This document shows positions 1-7,832 of a stretch of 8,823 bases of DNA, one piece after another. The stretch spans positions 1-8,823 of the forward strand of contig USOG01000052.1 of NCBI GenBank assembly GCA_900556365.1, read 5' to 3'. Positions within the stretch are counted from its first letter, which is position 1, and every line of letters begins with the position of its first letter. The notes beneath the pieces were generated by a model. That model was given only the letters and a program-made list of their open reading frames with translations. It searched no databases and was not told the origin of the DNA. A program made the translations under genes and the position numbers. Source of the stretch: an uncultured Collinsella sp. (GTDB lineage: Bacteria > Actinomycetota > Coriobacteriia > Coriobacteriales > Coriobacteriaceae).

Positions 1-414
1 GAGGGCATCTGCCGCCTGCGCGACGAGGGCGCCACGGTGGTGTATACCAGCCATTACATGGAGGAAGTCGAGCAGATTTGCAGCCGCATCATGATCATGG
101 ACGGCGGCCGCGTGCTGGCGCAGGGCACCAACGACGAGCTCAAGCGCATGATTCAAATGGGCGAGCGCGTGACTGTCGAGGTCGGCGCCGTCGAGACCGC
201 CACGGTCGAGCGGCTGCGCGCCCTCGAGCACGTGCTTTCGGTTGAGCTGTCCGGCGGCGAGCTCGTCTGCACCTGCGAAGCGAGCCCGCACAATTTGGTC
301 GACATCCTCGACACGCTGCGCGCCGCCGATGTGGCGCTCGGCCGCGTGTGGAGCGAGCCGCCGACCCTCAACGACGTGTTCCTCGAGATCACCGGCCGCG
401 AGCTGCGCGACTAG
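1..414 (+). CDS. ABC-2 type transporter ATP-binding protein, C-terminal part (5' truncated by window)
   Basis: This is the nucleotide-binding subunit that hydrolyses ATP on the cytoplasmic face to drive the two permeases encoded next. The reading frame is open from base 1, so the gene begins upstream. Only the last 137 residues are present, and the Walker A, signature and Walker B motifs are lost. The visible start, EGICRLRDEGATVVYTSHYM, is the end of the ATPase core. Its H-loop histidine is about residue 18, in TSHYMEE, followed by the typical 'ICSRIMIMDGGRVLAQG' strand. After this comes a roughly 80-residue accessory domain ending in PPTLNDVFLEITGRELRD, the usual C-terminal signature of CcmA/NatA/DrrA-type ATPases (COG1131). 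The stop is followed by AGGGGG (413-418) and the next ATG at 424, so translation is probably coupled. The family is clear; the substrate is unknown. Confidence 0.93.
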   Translation, partial: EGICRLRDEGATVVYTSHYMEEVEQICSRIMIMDGGRVLAQGTNDELKRMIQMGERVTVEVGAVETATVERLRALEHVLSVELSGGELVCTCEASPHNLVDILDTLRAADVALGRVWSEPPTLNDVFLEITGRELRD

Positions 415-423
415 GGGGCAGCC

Positions 424-1611
424 ATGTTCAACACCATTATTATCACGGTCAAGACGCTGCTGCGTCGGCCGAGTACGTGGGTTTGGGGCGCTCTCTTTCC
501 CATCGCGCTTTCCACGATGTTCATGTTTATGTTTGCGAACCTCAGCTCCGACGGCACGGTCGATCCGGTGCCGGTTGCCATCGTGGCGGACGAGGCCTGG
601 GACGCCTCGACCTTTAAGGACGTGGCGACGTCGCTCGACGAGGAGGGCGACGACCAACTGCTCGAGATCCACGAGTGCGACGACGCAGCCGACGCGAGCC
701 GTGCGCTTAAGGCCGGCGAGGTCGCGGGCATCTATACGGTCGACGACGCGGGCACGCCCAAACTCACGCTGCTATCGAGTTACGACAGCTCACGTGCGAG
801 TTCGGTGCTCACCGACCGCAGCATTCTGGAGACGGTGGCAAGCTCGTATACACAAAATGCCGAGCTCATGTCCCAGATTGCCCAGGACAACCCGGCGGCG
901 CTCGCCGACCCGGAGGCGGTTGCGCGCGCCCTGTCGCTCGAGGGCGGCACCCGTCGCGTGAGCCTGACGCGCACCGCGCCCGATGGCACGGTCATCTACT
1001 ACTACGCGCTCTTTGGTCTGGTGGCGATGATGTCTGCCGAGTTTGCCGCCTTGAGCGTCGTCGATTTGCAACCCAATCTGTCTGGCCTTGGCGCACGTCG
1101 CTGCGTGGGCGGTCTTTCCAAGACGGCGTCACTGGCCGGTATCTTTGTGGGCTCGTGGCTGGTCTCCTTCGCCTCGATGGCGATTGCGATTGGCTACGTG
1201 CGCCTAGTCGTGGGCATCGACTTTGGCGGGCGCGAGGGACTGTGTCTGGTGGGCGGCGCCGCTTCCGCGCTCGCCGCCACGGGCCTGGGACTCTTTGTGG
1301 GCACACTTCCCGTTAAGGGCGGCAAGGCGTCCAAGTCCGGCATCCTCACGGGCTTTGCCACCACGTGTGCCCTGTTTGCCGGGCTTTACGGCGAGCCGGC
1401 GATGGCGCTTGCCGACGACGTCGCCCGCGCCTGCCCGGCCGAGTGCTGGCTCAACCCCGTCAAGCTCATCTGCGACATGTTCAACCGCCTGTATTTCTTT
1501 GAGGACCTGGGTCCCTTTGCCGTTCGCGCCGGCGCGCTGGTCCTTATGGCGCTGTTGTTCGTTGCCGCCGCCACGCTGACCTTTGGAAGGAGCCGCTATG
1601 AGCACCTTTAA
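424..1611 (+). CDS. ABC-2 type transporter permease (first of pair)
   Basis: Membrane subunit of an ABC-2 exporter, 395 residues. The hydrophobic pattern suggests six transmembrane helices: one near residues 20-40 (WVWGALFPIALSTMFMFMF), then a large extracytoplasmic domain of about 150 residues, then five helices near 190-212, 236-262, 274-296, 305-323 and 368-387. This 1+5 layout is that of the ABC2_membrane_3 / YhgE-like exporters. The short N-terminal segment with LLRRPSTWVWG is the usual cytoplasmic elbow helix. The ATG at 424 is preceded by AGGGGG with a 5-nt gap, which supports this start. The gene lies 9 nt after the ATPase stop and overlaps the second permease by 14 nt, so the three form one transcript. 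With the next gene it likely makes a heterodimeric channel. No motif reveals the substrate; drug, peptide or lipid export are all possible. Confidence 0.9.
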   Translation: MFNTIIITVKTLLRRPSTWVWGALFPIALSTMFMFMFANLSSDGTVDPVPVAIVADEAWDASTFKDVATSLDEEGDDQLLEIHECDDAADASRALKAGEVAGIYTVDDAGTPKLTLLSSYDSSRASSVLTDRSILETVASSYTQNAELMSQIAQDNPAALADPEAVARALSLEGGTRRVSLTRTAPDGTVIYYYALFGLVAMMSAEFAALSVVDLQPNLSGLGARRCVGGLSKTASLAGIFVGSWLVSFASMAIAIGYVRLVVGIDFGGREGLCLVGGAASALAATGLGLFVGTLPVKGGKASKSGILTGFATTCALFAGLYGEPAMALADDVARACPAECWLNPVKLICDMFNRLYFFEDLGPFAVRAGALVLMALLFVAAATLTFGRSRYEHL

Positions 1612-2803
1612 GACCGCGCTTCGCATGGCGCTGGCGCACCCGTTCTACCTGCTCATCTATACGGTGTTCATCTCGCTCATGGGCGTATTCATCGCGGCCT
1701 CGGTGAGCTGGAACTCGTCGCAGCTTACCGAGTACGAGCCCTACGACACCAACGTGATCGTGGTCGACCGCGACAATAGCGACCTTTCGCGTGCGCTTAC
1801 CAGGCATCTGGGTTCGCGCTTTGAGTTGGTCACGGGCGTTGGCGACGACACGTACGACCTTGCGGACGCGCTCTCCAAGAGCAACAGCGCTAAGGGCAGC
1901 GCCGACTGTGTGTTCTTTATCCCGGAGGGGTTTGAGGACGACCTGGTCGCGGCCGCCCGCGCGGGGGAGTCCCTGCCCAAGCTCGATGTGACCTACGGCG
2001 CCGGCACCATGGCGGCGGCGCTTTCGTCTGCCGAGGCCTCGCGCTGGATCTCGCTCGCGGGCGCTGCGGCGGCCCTAGAGCCCGCCGCCTCTAATGGCAG
2101 CGTCGCCAAGGCCGCCGAGCATGCCGCCGCCAAGCGCGCGGAGGTCGAGATCGAGCAGGTCAAGGTCGACTCGACTGCCGCCGCCACGCTCGAGTCGTAC
2201 TTCAACTTTGGCGCGTACGCGATCATCTCGTCGGTCATCGTGTCGGTGGGACTGGTGTTCTCGGGCATGAACGAGCCCGAGCGTGTGCGCCGCATGGAGG
2301 CCGGCCCGGTCTCCGAGCGCCAGCGCTCGCTTGCCGTGTTTGCGGCCGCCGCCGTGCTCACCGTCTGCATCTGGTTTGTGTCGAGCATGATGGGCGTCGT
2401 GGGCTTTGCCGGCGCGGTTGCCGAGGTCGGCGTGGGTCGTGTGTGCCTGGCGCTGGCGGCGACGTTTGCCCTGGCGTGCACGCCGCTGGCCGTTGGCTTT
2501 GCGCTGTCGAGCCTGGGTGCGCGCGAGGAGCTGCTTAACGGTGTGGGCAACCTGCTTGGCATGCTCATGACGTTTTTGGGCGGCGCTTGGATGCCGCTGT
2601 CGCTGATGGGCTCGGCCGTGCAGACGGTGGCGCACTTTGTGCCGACGTATTGGGTGAACGACGCGATTGGCAAGGCGCTCGCTTCGGATCTGACGTCCAC
2701 CGTGTTGGGTGACATCGCCTGCGACCTGGGCGTCACCGTGCTCTTCGCCGTCGCCATTGCCGCCGTAGGCCTGGCCCTCTCACGCGCCAAATCCCGCGCC
2801 TAG
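1598..2803 (+). CDS. ABC-2 type transporter permease (second of pair)
   Basis: Partner permease, 401 residues, with the same 1+5 layout as the preceding gene. Helices are near residues 16-36, 204-223, 245-268, 280-302, 313-334 and 375-394. The extracytoplasmic domain (about 37-200) contains an alanine-rich, probably helical stretch around 137-185. A conserved ABC-2 permease segment, HFVPTYWVNDAIG, lies at about 346-358. I chose the ATG at 1598 over a TTG at 1583 in the same frame because GGAAGGAG (1585-1592) sits 5 nt before the ATG and would lie inside the longer version. The start lies inside the last codons of the first permease, so translation is coupled. The pair is probably an ancient duplication, and two unequal permeases imply a heterodimer. 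No terminator with a T-tract is seen right after the stop. The substrate is unknown. Confidence 0.9.
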   Translation: MSTFKTALRMALAHPFYLLIYTVFISLMGVFIAASVSWNSSQLTEYEPYDTNVIVVDRDNSDLSRALTRHLGSRFELVTGVGDDTYDLADALSKSNSAKGSADCVFFIPEGFEDDLVAAARAGESLPKLDVTYGAGTMAAALSSAEASRWISLAGAAAALEPAASNGSVAKAAEHAAAKRAEVEIEQVKVDSTAAATLESYFNFGAYAIISSVIVSVGLVFSGMNEPERVRRMEAGPVSERQRSLAVFAAAAVLTVCIWFVSSMMGVVGFAGAVAEVGVGRVCLALAATFALACTPLAVGFALSSLGAREELLNGVGNLLGMLMTFLGGAWMPLSLMGSAVQTVAHFVPTYWVNDAIGKALASDLTSTVLGDIACDLGVTVLFAVAIAAVGLALSRAKSRA

Positions 2804-2896
2804 TCTGAAATAAATCCTAGGCCTCGCCCCAAAATAGTTCGCCAAGGGTTACTATTACGTTCATAAAGTAGTACAAGGCTAACAATTGGGGATAGC
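2804..2896 (+). promoter_or_regulatory. Probable promoter region of the MacB-like operon, with a short inverted repeat
   Basis: This 93-nt gap is clearly richer in A and T than its flanks. It separates two different ABC operons, so a promoter is expected here. TACTA (2850-2854) and TAGTA (2869-2873) form an inverted repeat with a 14-nt spacer, extendable by one wobble and one further pair. A loose -35/-10 pair could be TTCGCC (2838-2843) with CATAAA (2862-2867), 18 nt apart, but neither half is a good consensus match. GGGG at 2888-2891, 5 nt before the ATG at 2897, is the likely ribosome binding site. I see no intrinsic terminator for the upstream operon, so read-through into the next genes is possible. 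Confidence 0.35.
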
Positions 2897-3610
<714 letters not shown>

Positions 3611-3618
3611 GCGGCGCC

Positions 3619-6285
3619 ATGACACCTCTCGCAAAACGTCTCCCGCGCGAGCTGCGCCGCAATATCGGCAAATACCTGGGTATCTTTTTGCTTATGTGCG
3701 GAAGCATCGCCCTTACCTCGGGCTTTTTGCTCGCAGCGCATTCCATCGGTTGCCTTATCGACGACATGCGCGATGCGTACACGATCGAGGACGGCCGCGT
3801 GACCACCTCCTTCGAGGCCACCAAAGACCAGCTCAGGGCAGCCGAGGATGCAGCCGGCGACGTCGGCGGCATCACGCTCTACAAGAATTTCTCCATCGAC
3901 GTCATCATCAAAAAGATCGCCGGCGACGACGGCACCAAGCGCACGCTGCGCACCTATACGCACCGCACCAAGGTCGATATCGCGTCCTACTGTGAGGGCA
4001 AGGAGCCCAAGACGGACGATGAGGTGGCCATCGACCGTGTCTTCGCCACCAACAACGACCTCGCCGTGGGCGATAAGGTCGAGCTCGAGGGCAGAACCTA
4101 CACCATCTGCGGCATCATGACCCAGCCCGATAGCCAGGCGCTGTTCCTCAACAATTCGGACTTTACGGTGAACACCATCACGTACGGCGTGGCCGAGGTT
4201 ACCGACGCCGGCTTTGCCGCGCTCGAGGACGCCGGCGGCGCACCCGCCTACACCTACTCCTTCACCTTTACCGATCGCGACCTCTCCACCGCGGACCGCA
4301 TCGATGCGGAGCAGGATATGGTGGAGGCGCTCACCGATGCCGATGCACGCGTGGATGACCTCATCGACGCCGATTCCAACCAGGGCATTGGCTACGCCCG
4401 CGACGACGTGGACGGCGACTCCATGATGTGGATGACGCTGCTCGACATTATTATCGTGATCATGGCGTTCGTCTTTGTGGTCCTTACCGACGCCACCATC
4501 GAGGAGGAGAGCGCCATCATCGGCACGCTGCTCGCCAGCGGCTATCGTCGACGCGAGATCGTGCTGCACTACCTTGCGCTTCCCGCCATCGTGGGCGTGG
4601 TCGCGGCGCTTTTGGGCACTGCGCTCGGCGTCGTGTTCTTTACCGAGCCCATGCGCAGCCTCTATTACGGCTCGTACAGCCTGCCGCCCTTCCAGGTGTA
4701 CTGGAGCTGGGAGATCTTTGTGAAGTGCGCCGTGGTTCCCGCCGCCGCGCTCGTCCTCATCACGCTGGTGGGTCTGCTTCGCAAGATGGGCAAGACGCCG
4801 TTGCAGTTCCTTCGTCACGAGTCGAGCGGCAAATCGGGCACCAAGCGCGGCCTGCGGCTGCCGGAGCGCATGGGCTTTGTCTCGCGCTTCCGCTTGCGTA
4901 TCTTCCTGCGCAATCTGGGCAACTTCGCCACACTCTTCGTGGGCATTGCATTTGCGTCGCTACTGCTGCTCTTTGGCCTGGCGATTCTGCCCACGATGAC
5001 GCACTATGCGGACAACCTCGAGACAAGCCTGGTCGCCGAGCACCAGTACACGCTCAAGGCGCCGTTGGAGCTCGAGGGCACTGCCGAGGAGCGCGAGCAG
5101 TGGTCGGCACTCGAGCGCTTGCAGTCGGTTGACGGCGCGCTGCTTTCCGCCACTCAGGATGCCGATGACGAGCTTGACGACGCGGCCGATGCGGCGCGGG
5201 CGGCAGCCGATGCCGCGACCGCATCTCCGTCTGCCGAGAGCCTGGCCGCGGCGCAGGACGCGCTCGCCAAGGTCCAGGACAAGAAGAATGCGCTCTACGC
5301 GCGCCTTGACGATCTTGCCGATGCCCTCGGCTGCGATTGCGATGAGGCCATCGACCTGATCGATAAGGCCTCTAAGATTGACACCGACAACGACGATATC
5401 CACCCGGTCAATACGATCGACAATGGTGCAGGCGCAATTGCGCAAGCCGAGAAATACGCCGTCTACCAGCTGCAATACGACCGCGGCGATGGAAATGGCG
5501 AGGAGACGATTTCCGTCTACGGCATTTCATCCGATTCACGCTATTGGAAAGACCTCAACGTCGGCGACGGCCGTGTCGTCTTTGGCGGCGGCCTACTCGA
5601 CAAGTTCGGCTGGAGCGAGGGCCAGAAGGTCACGCTCAGCGACAAGTACGAGGGCGAGCATTATTCCTTTGAGTACGCGGGCAAGGACTGTGCCTGGGGC
5701 TCCAAGTCGGATATGAATGTCTATATGAGCATCGACGACTTTAACGAGCTGTTCGACAACGACGCCACCTACTTTAACGGCTATGCGAGCAACAAGAAGC
5801 TCGACCTCGATGCTCGTTACTTTGCCGGCGACACCACGCCCGACGACATGCGCGCCGTGGGCGACCAGTTCATCGGCATGATGAGCAAAATGATCGGCAT
5901 GATGGTTGGGCTTGCGGTGTTCATCTTCTTGCTGTTTATGTACCTGCTGACCAAGGCTGTGATCGACCACAGCGCCCGTTCGATCAGCTACATGAAAGTC
6001 TTTGGCTATCGCGATAGCGAGATTTCGCATCTGTACATCCGCTCGATCACATTGTGCGTGGCAGCGTCACTCGTGCTGAGCCTGCCGGTCATTATTGGCT
6101 CGCTCACGGCCATCTTCCGCTCGATGTTGCTCGCCTACAACGGCAATATCGAGATCTACGTGCCCGCTTGGTCCATGGCGGCGTGCGCAGGAATCGGCTT
6201 TGCGACCTACCTGGTCGTGGCACTGCTGCACACGCGCTCCATCAAGCGCGTCAGCTTGGCCGAAGCCCTCAAAGTGCAGGAGTAG
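3619..6285 (+). CDS. FtsX/MacB-type ABC transporter permease, large two-unit form
   Basis: Permease of 888 residues, partner of the preceding ATPase. Predicted helices: TM1 about 20-40, TM2 272-294, TM3 320-343, TM4 366-389, TM5 437-458, TM6 758-778, TM7 811-833 and TM8 850-870. This is two MacB-like units (one helix, extracytoplasmic domain, three helices) fused in one chain, so a single polypeptide may replace the usual dimer. Both cytoplasmic coupling segments are visible: EEESAIIGTLLASGYRRREI (295-314) and SISYMKVFGYRDSEI (788-802), as is the FtsX-style C-terminus KRVSLAEALKVQE. The second extracytoplasmic domain (about 459-757) contains an Ala/Asp-rich, probably coiled-coil stretch near 510-570, followed by a MacB-like beta-rich part. 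I chose ATG 3619 over an in-frame TTG at 3604 because GGTAGG (3606-3611) precedes it by 7 nt and the N-terminus starts normally, although the site is weak. The substrate is unknown. Confidence 0.93.
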   Translation: MTPLAKRLPRELRRNIGKYLGIFLLMCGSIALTSGFLLAAHSIGCLIDDMRDAYTIEDGRVTTSFEATKDQLRAAEDAAGDVGGITLYKNFSIDVIIKKIAGDDGTKRTLRTYTHRTKVDIASYCEGKEPKTDDEVAIDRVFATNNDLAVGDKVELEGRTYTICGIMTQPDSQALFLNNSDFTVNTITYGVAEVTDAGFAALEDAGGAPAYTYSFTFTDRDLSTADRIDAEQDMVEALTDADARVDDLIDADSNQGIGYARDDVDGDSMMWMTLLDIIIVIMAFVFVVLTDATIEEESAIIGTLLASGYRRREIVLHYLALPAIVGVVAALLGTALGVVFFTEPMRSLYYGSYSLPPFQVYWSWEIFVKCAVVPAAALVLITLVGLLRKMGKTPLQFLRHESSGKSGTKRGLRLPERMGFVSRFRLRIFLRNLGNFATLFVGIAFASLLLLFGLAILPTMTHYADNLETSLVAEHQYTLKAPLELEGTAEEREQWSALERLQSVDGALLSATQDADDELDDAADAARAAADAATASPSAESLAAAQDALAKVQDKKNALYARLDDLADALGCDCDEAIDLIDKASKIDTDNDDIHPVNTIDNGAGAIAQAEKYAVYQLQYDRGDGNGEETISVYGISSDSRYWKDLNVGDGRVVFGGGLLDKFGWSEGQKVTLSDKYEGEHYSFEYAGKDCAWGSKSDMNVYMSIDDFNELFDNDATYFNGYASNKKLDLDARYFAGDTTPDDMRAVGDQFIGMMSKMIGMMVGLAVFIFLLFMYLLTKAVIDHSARSISYMKVFGYRDSEISHLYIRSITLCVAASLVLSLPVIIGSLTAIFRSMLLAYNGNIEIYVPAWSMAACAGIGFATYLVVALLHTRSIKRVSLAEALKVQE

Positions 6286-6290
6286 CCATC

Positions 6291-6345
6291 GGGGACAGTC
6301 CTTGCCATTCGTCGGCTCGCCGGCCGGCTGGCAAGGACTGTCCCT
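6291..6345. repeat. Long REP-like hairpin (GGGGACAGTCCTTGCCA / TGGCAAGGACTGTCCCT)
   Basis: The left arm at 6291-6307 and right arm at 6329-6345 are inverted copies. Sixteen of 17 positions are complementary and the outermost pair is G·T. Inside, GTCGGC (6311-6316) pairs with GCCGGC (6323-6328) with one wobble, leaving only a TTC bulge (6308-6310) and a TCGCCG loop (6317-6322). The whole is therefore an almost continuous 23-bp hairpin. It starts 5 nt after the permease stop. No T-tract follows, so it is not a classical intrinsic terminator, though it could still protect the 3' end of the mRNA. My recollection, unverified here, is that similar GGGGACAGTCC palindromes occur many times in Coriobacteriia genomes; REP elements mobilised by RAYT (Y1) transposases are the closest known parallel. 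Confidence 0.85.
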
Positions 6346-6400
6346 AACTGCCGGGCGGCGAAAGAGTGTCCCTTGCGACTGGTCATTTAAGAACGTCCCC
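6336..6400. repeat. Three spaced copies of a GAnnGTCCC motif
   Basis: GACTGTCCCT (6336-6345), GAGTGTCCCT (6364-6373) and GAACGTCCCC (6391-6400) are imperfect direct repeats starting 28 and 27 nt apart. The first is part of the right arm of the long hairpin, the second sits in the linker, and the third is in the loop of the second stem-loop. The spacing suggests one modular element rather than unrelated palindromes. Confidence 0.5.
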
Positions 6401-6409
6401 AATGACTAG
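6379..6409. repeat. Second stem-loop of the intergenic repeat block
   Basis: CTGGTCATT (6379-6387) pairs with AATGACTAG (6401-6409), giving 9 bp with one G·T, around a 13-nt loop TAAGAACGTCCCC. It lies 33 nt after the first hairpin. The loop carries GAACGTCCCC, the third copy of a motif also found at 6336 and 6364. It probably belongs to the same composite repeat as the hairpin at 6291-6345. There is no T-tract and no coding capacity. Confidence 0.6.
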
Positions 6410-6418
6410 GTTCCGTAC

Positions 6419-6449
6419 TTGACTTTAACTCTGCTTTAACTGGTACCAT
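6419..6449 (+). promoter_or_regulatory. Candidate promoter with PhoP-box-like direct repeats upstream of the DUF362 gene
   Basis: TTGACT (6419-6424) is a good -35 match. The best nearby -10 is TACCAT (6444-6449), but the spacer is 19 bp, longer than ideal. Overlapping this, CTTTAACT occurs twice, at 6423-6430 and 6434-6441, exactly 11 bp apart (one helical turn). That gives TTAACT-N5-TTAACT, which resembles the TTAACA-type direct repeats bound by Gram-positive PhoP-family response regulators. The long spacer fits an activator-dependent promoter. The regulator and the start site are inference. The translation signal is GAGGGG (6478-6483), 8 nt before the ATG at 6492. Confidence 0.4.
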
Positions 6450-6491
6450 CCTCTATGTCTGTAACGCCATATAGACCGAGGGGATAGATCT

Positions 6492-7697
6492 ATGACCGCA
6501 ACTGCACCCGCAGCACCCGCTAAGGTGTACTTCACCAACCTGCGCACGCATGCTCGCGAGAGCCAGCTCGACAAGCTCAAGCGCCTCATCCGTCACGCCG
6601 GAATTGAGCAGATCGACTTTGAGAACAAGTTCGTCGCCATTAAGATTCACTTTGGCGAGCTGGGCAACCTGAGCTTTTTGCGTCCCAACTACGCCCGCGC
6701 CGTCGCGGATGTCGTGAAGGAGCTGGGTGGCAAGCCCTTCCTCACCGACTGCAACACGCTCTATGTGGGTAGCCGCAAAAACGCGCTCGAGCACATTGAT
6801 ACCGCCTACCAGAACGGCTTTACCCCGTATGCTACGGGTTGCCAGATCATCATCGCCGACGGCCTCAAGGGCACCGACGAGGCGCTTGTCCCGGTCGAGG
6901 GCGGCGAGTACGTGCACGAGGCCAAGATCGGTCAGGCGCTCATGGATGCCGATATCGTGATCAGCCTCACCCACTTTAAGGGTCATGAGCAGGCCGGCTT
7001 TGGCGGTGCCATGAAGAACCTGGGCATGGGCGGCGGCAGTCGCGCCGGCAAGATGGAGCAGCATGCCGCCGGCAAGCCGAACGTCGCGCCCGAGCACTGC
7101 GTTGGCTGCCGTGCCTGCGAAAAGATCTGCGCGCACAACGCTATCTCGTTCGACGACACCCGCGAGCGCGAGCTTGCCAGCGGCGCTACTCGCACGGTGC
7201 ACGTGGCTGCCATCGACCACGATCGCTGCGTGGGCTGCGGACGCTGCATTGCGGCATGCAACCAGGACTGCATCAAGCCCGGCTATGAGGCCGCGGCAGA
7301 CGTGCTCAACTGCAAGATCGCCGAGTACACCAAGGCCGTTGTCGACGGCCGCCCGAGCTTCCACATCTCGCTCGCCATGGATATCAGCCCCAACTGCGAT
7401 TGCCATCCCGAAAACGACACGCCTATCGTCAACGATATCGGCATGTTCGCGAGCTTCGACCCGGTCGCCATCGACCAGGCCTGCGCCGATGCCGTCATGG
7501 CATCCGAGCCGCTGCCCAACACCGAGCTCACCGATAGCGCGGCCAAGATGGAGCACAATCACGAGCATCTGGAGGGCGAGCAGGCCAAGGATCCCTTCTG
7601 CATCACGCATCCCGACACCGACTGGCGCGCGTGCATCGCGCACGCCGAAAAGATCGGCCTGGGCACGAGCAAGTACGAGCTCATCGAGGTCAAGTAG
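6492..7697 (+). CDS. DUF362 domain iron-sulfur protein with two 4Fe-4S clusters
   Basis: A 401-residue, apparently cytoplasmic protein with no signal peptide or membrane helix. The DUF362 part (COG2768, 'Fe-S center protein') spans most of the chain and shows KIHFGELGN (51-59), LTHFKGHEQAGFGGAMKNLG (159-178) and, near the end, NCDCHPENDTPIVNDIGMF (301-319) with FDPVAIDQACADAV (322-335). Inserted at about 200-262 is a ferredoxin-like pair of CxxCxxCxxxC motifs: C203/C206/C209/C213 and C246/C249/C252/C256. In both, the proline that usually follows the last cysteine is replaced by another residue (CAHN, CNQD). Further cysteines at 260, 302 and 304 could bind metal. This suggests electron transfer or a redox/metal-dependent reaction, but the family has no settled function that I know. 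The ATG at 6492 follows GAGGGG at a normal distance. It is a single-gene unit ending at a strong terminator. Confidence 0.9.
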   Translation: MTATAPAAPAKVYFTNLRTHARESQLDKLKRLIRHAGIEQIDFENKFVAIKIHFGELGNLSFLRPNYARAVADVVKELGGKPFLTDCNTLYVGSRKNALEHIDTAYQNGFTPYATGCQIIIADGLKGTDEALVPVEGGEYVHEAKIGQALMDADIVISLTHFKGHEQAGFGGAMKNLGMGGGSRAGKMEQHAAGKPNVAPEHCVGCRACEKICAHNAISFDDTRERELASGATRTVHVAAIDHDRCVGCGRCIAACNQDCIKPGYEAAADVLNCKIAEYTKAVVDGRPSFHISLAMDISPNCDCHPENDTPIVNDIGMFASFDPVAIDQACADAVMASEPLPNTELTDSAAKMEHNHEHLEGEQAKDPFCITHPDTDWRACIAHAEKIGLGTSKYELIEVK

Positions 7698-7744
7698 CGT
7701 CTAGCTATTGGACAAATCAAGCGTTTTTGTAGCGCAGCGTTAGC

Positions 7745-7783
7745 AAAAGCCGCCCGTGAGCACAGTGCCCGCGGGCGGCTTTT
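7745..7783. terminator. Bidirectional intrinsic terminator between convergent genes
   Basis: AAAAGCCGCCCG (7745-7756) and CGGGCGGCTTTT (7772-7783) are perfect 12-bp inverted copies around a 15-nt loop. A GC-rich stem flanked by A's on one side and T's on the other works in both orientations. On the + strand it ends the DUF362 transcript 47 nt after its stop. On the - strand it would end the hydrolase transcript. Confidence 0.85.
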
Positions 7784-7796
7784 CGGAAGTGCGGTG

Positions 7797-7831
7797 AAAA
7801 ATCGAATACCGCCGACCACAAACCGATTTTT
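7797..7831. repeat. Inverted repeat AAAAATCG / CGATTTTT
   Basis: AAAAATCG (7797-7804) and CGATTTTT (7824-7831) are a perfect 8-bp inverted pair with a 19-nt spacer. It lies between the strong terminator and the 3' end of the - strand hydrolase. On either strand the stem ends in a T run, so it may act as a weak secondary terminator, most plausibly for the hydrolase, whose stop is only 31 nt away. It could also be part of a dispersed intergenic repeat. Confidence 0.45.
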
Positions 7832-7832
7832 G

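Noticed and set aside
1993..2790. Open frame of 265 codons on the - strand within the second ABC-2 permease.
   Set aside because: Ser/Thr/Ala-rich antisense shadow that mirrors the Ala-rich permease; it contains no hydrophobic core or motif.
6291..6345. The long hairpin as a rho-independent terminator of the permease operon.
   Set aside because: The stem is strong, but the bases after it (AACTGCCGGG) have no T-tract, so the classical mechanism is not supported.
6286..6491. A small gene, tRNA or CRISPR unit in the 206-nt gap before the DUF362 gene.
   Set aside because: No frame with a convincing start and ribosome binding site, no cloverleaf, and the repeats are inverted or imperfect with no spacer-repeat pattern.
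6453..7643. Open frame of 396 codons on the - strand opposite the DUF362 gene.
   Set aside because: Shadow of a well-supported + strand gene; no domain motif, and it would start inside the hydrolase-facing end with no fitting promoter or ribosome binding site.
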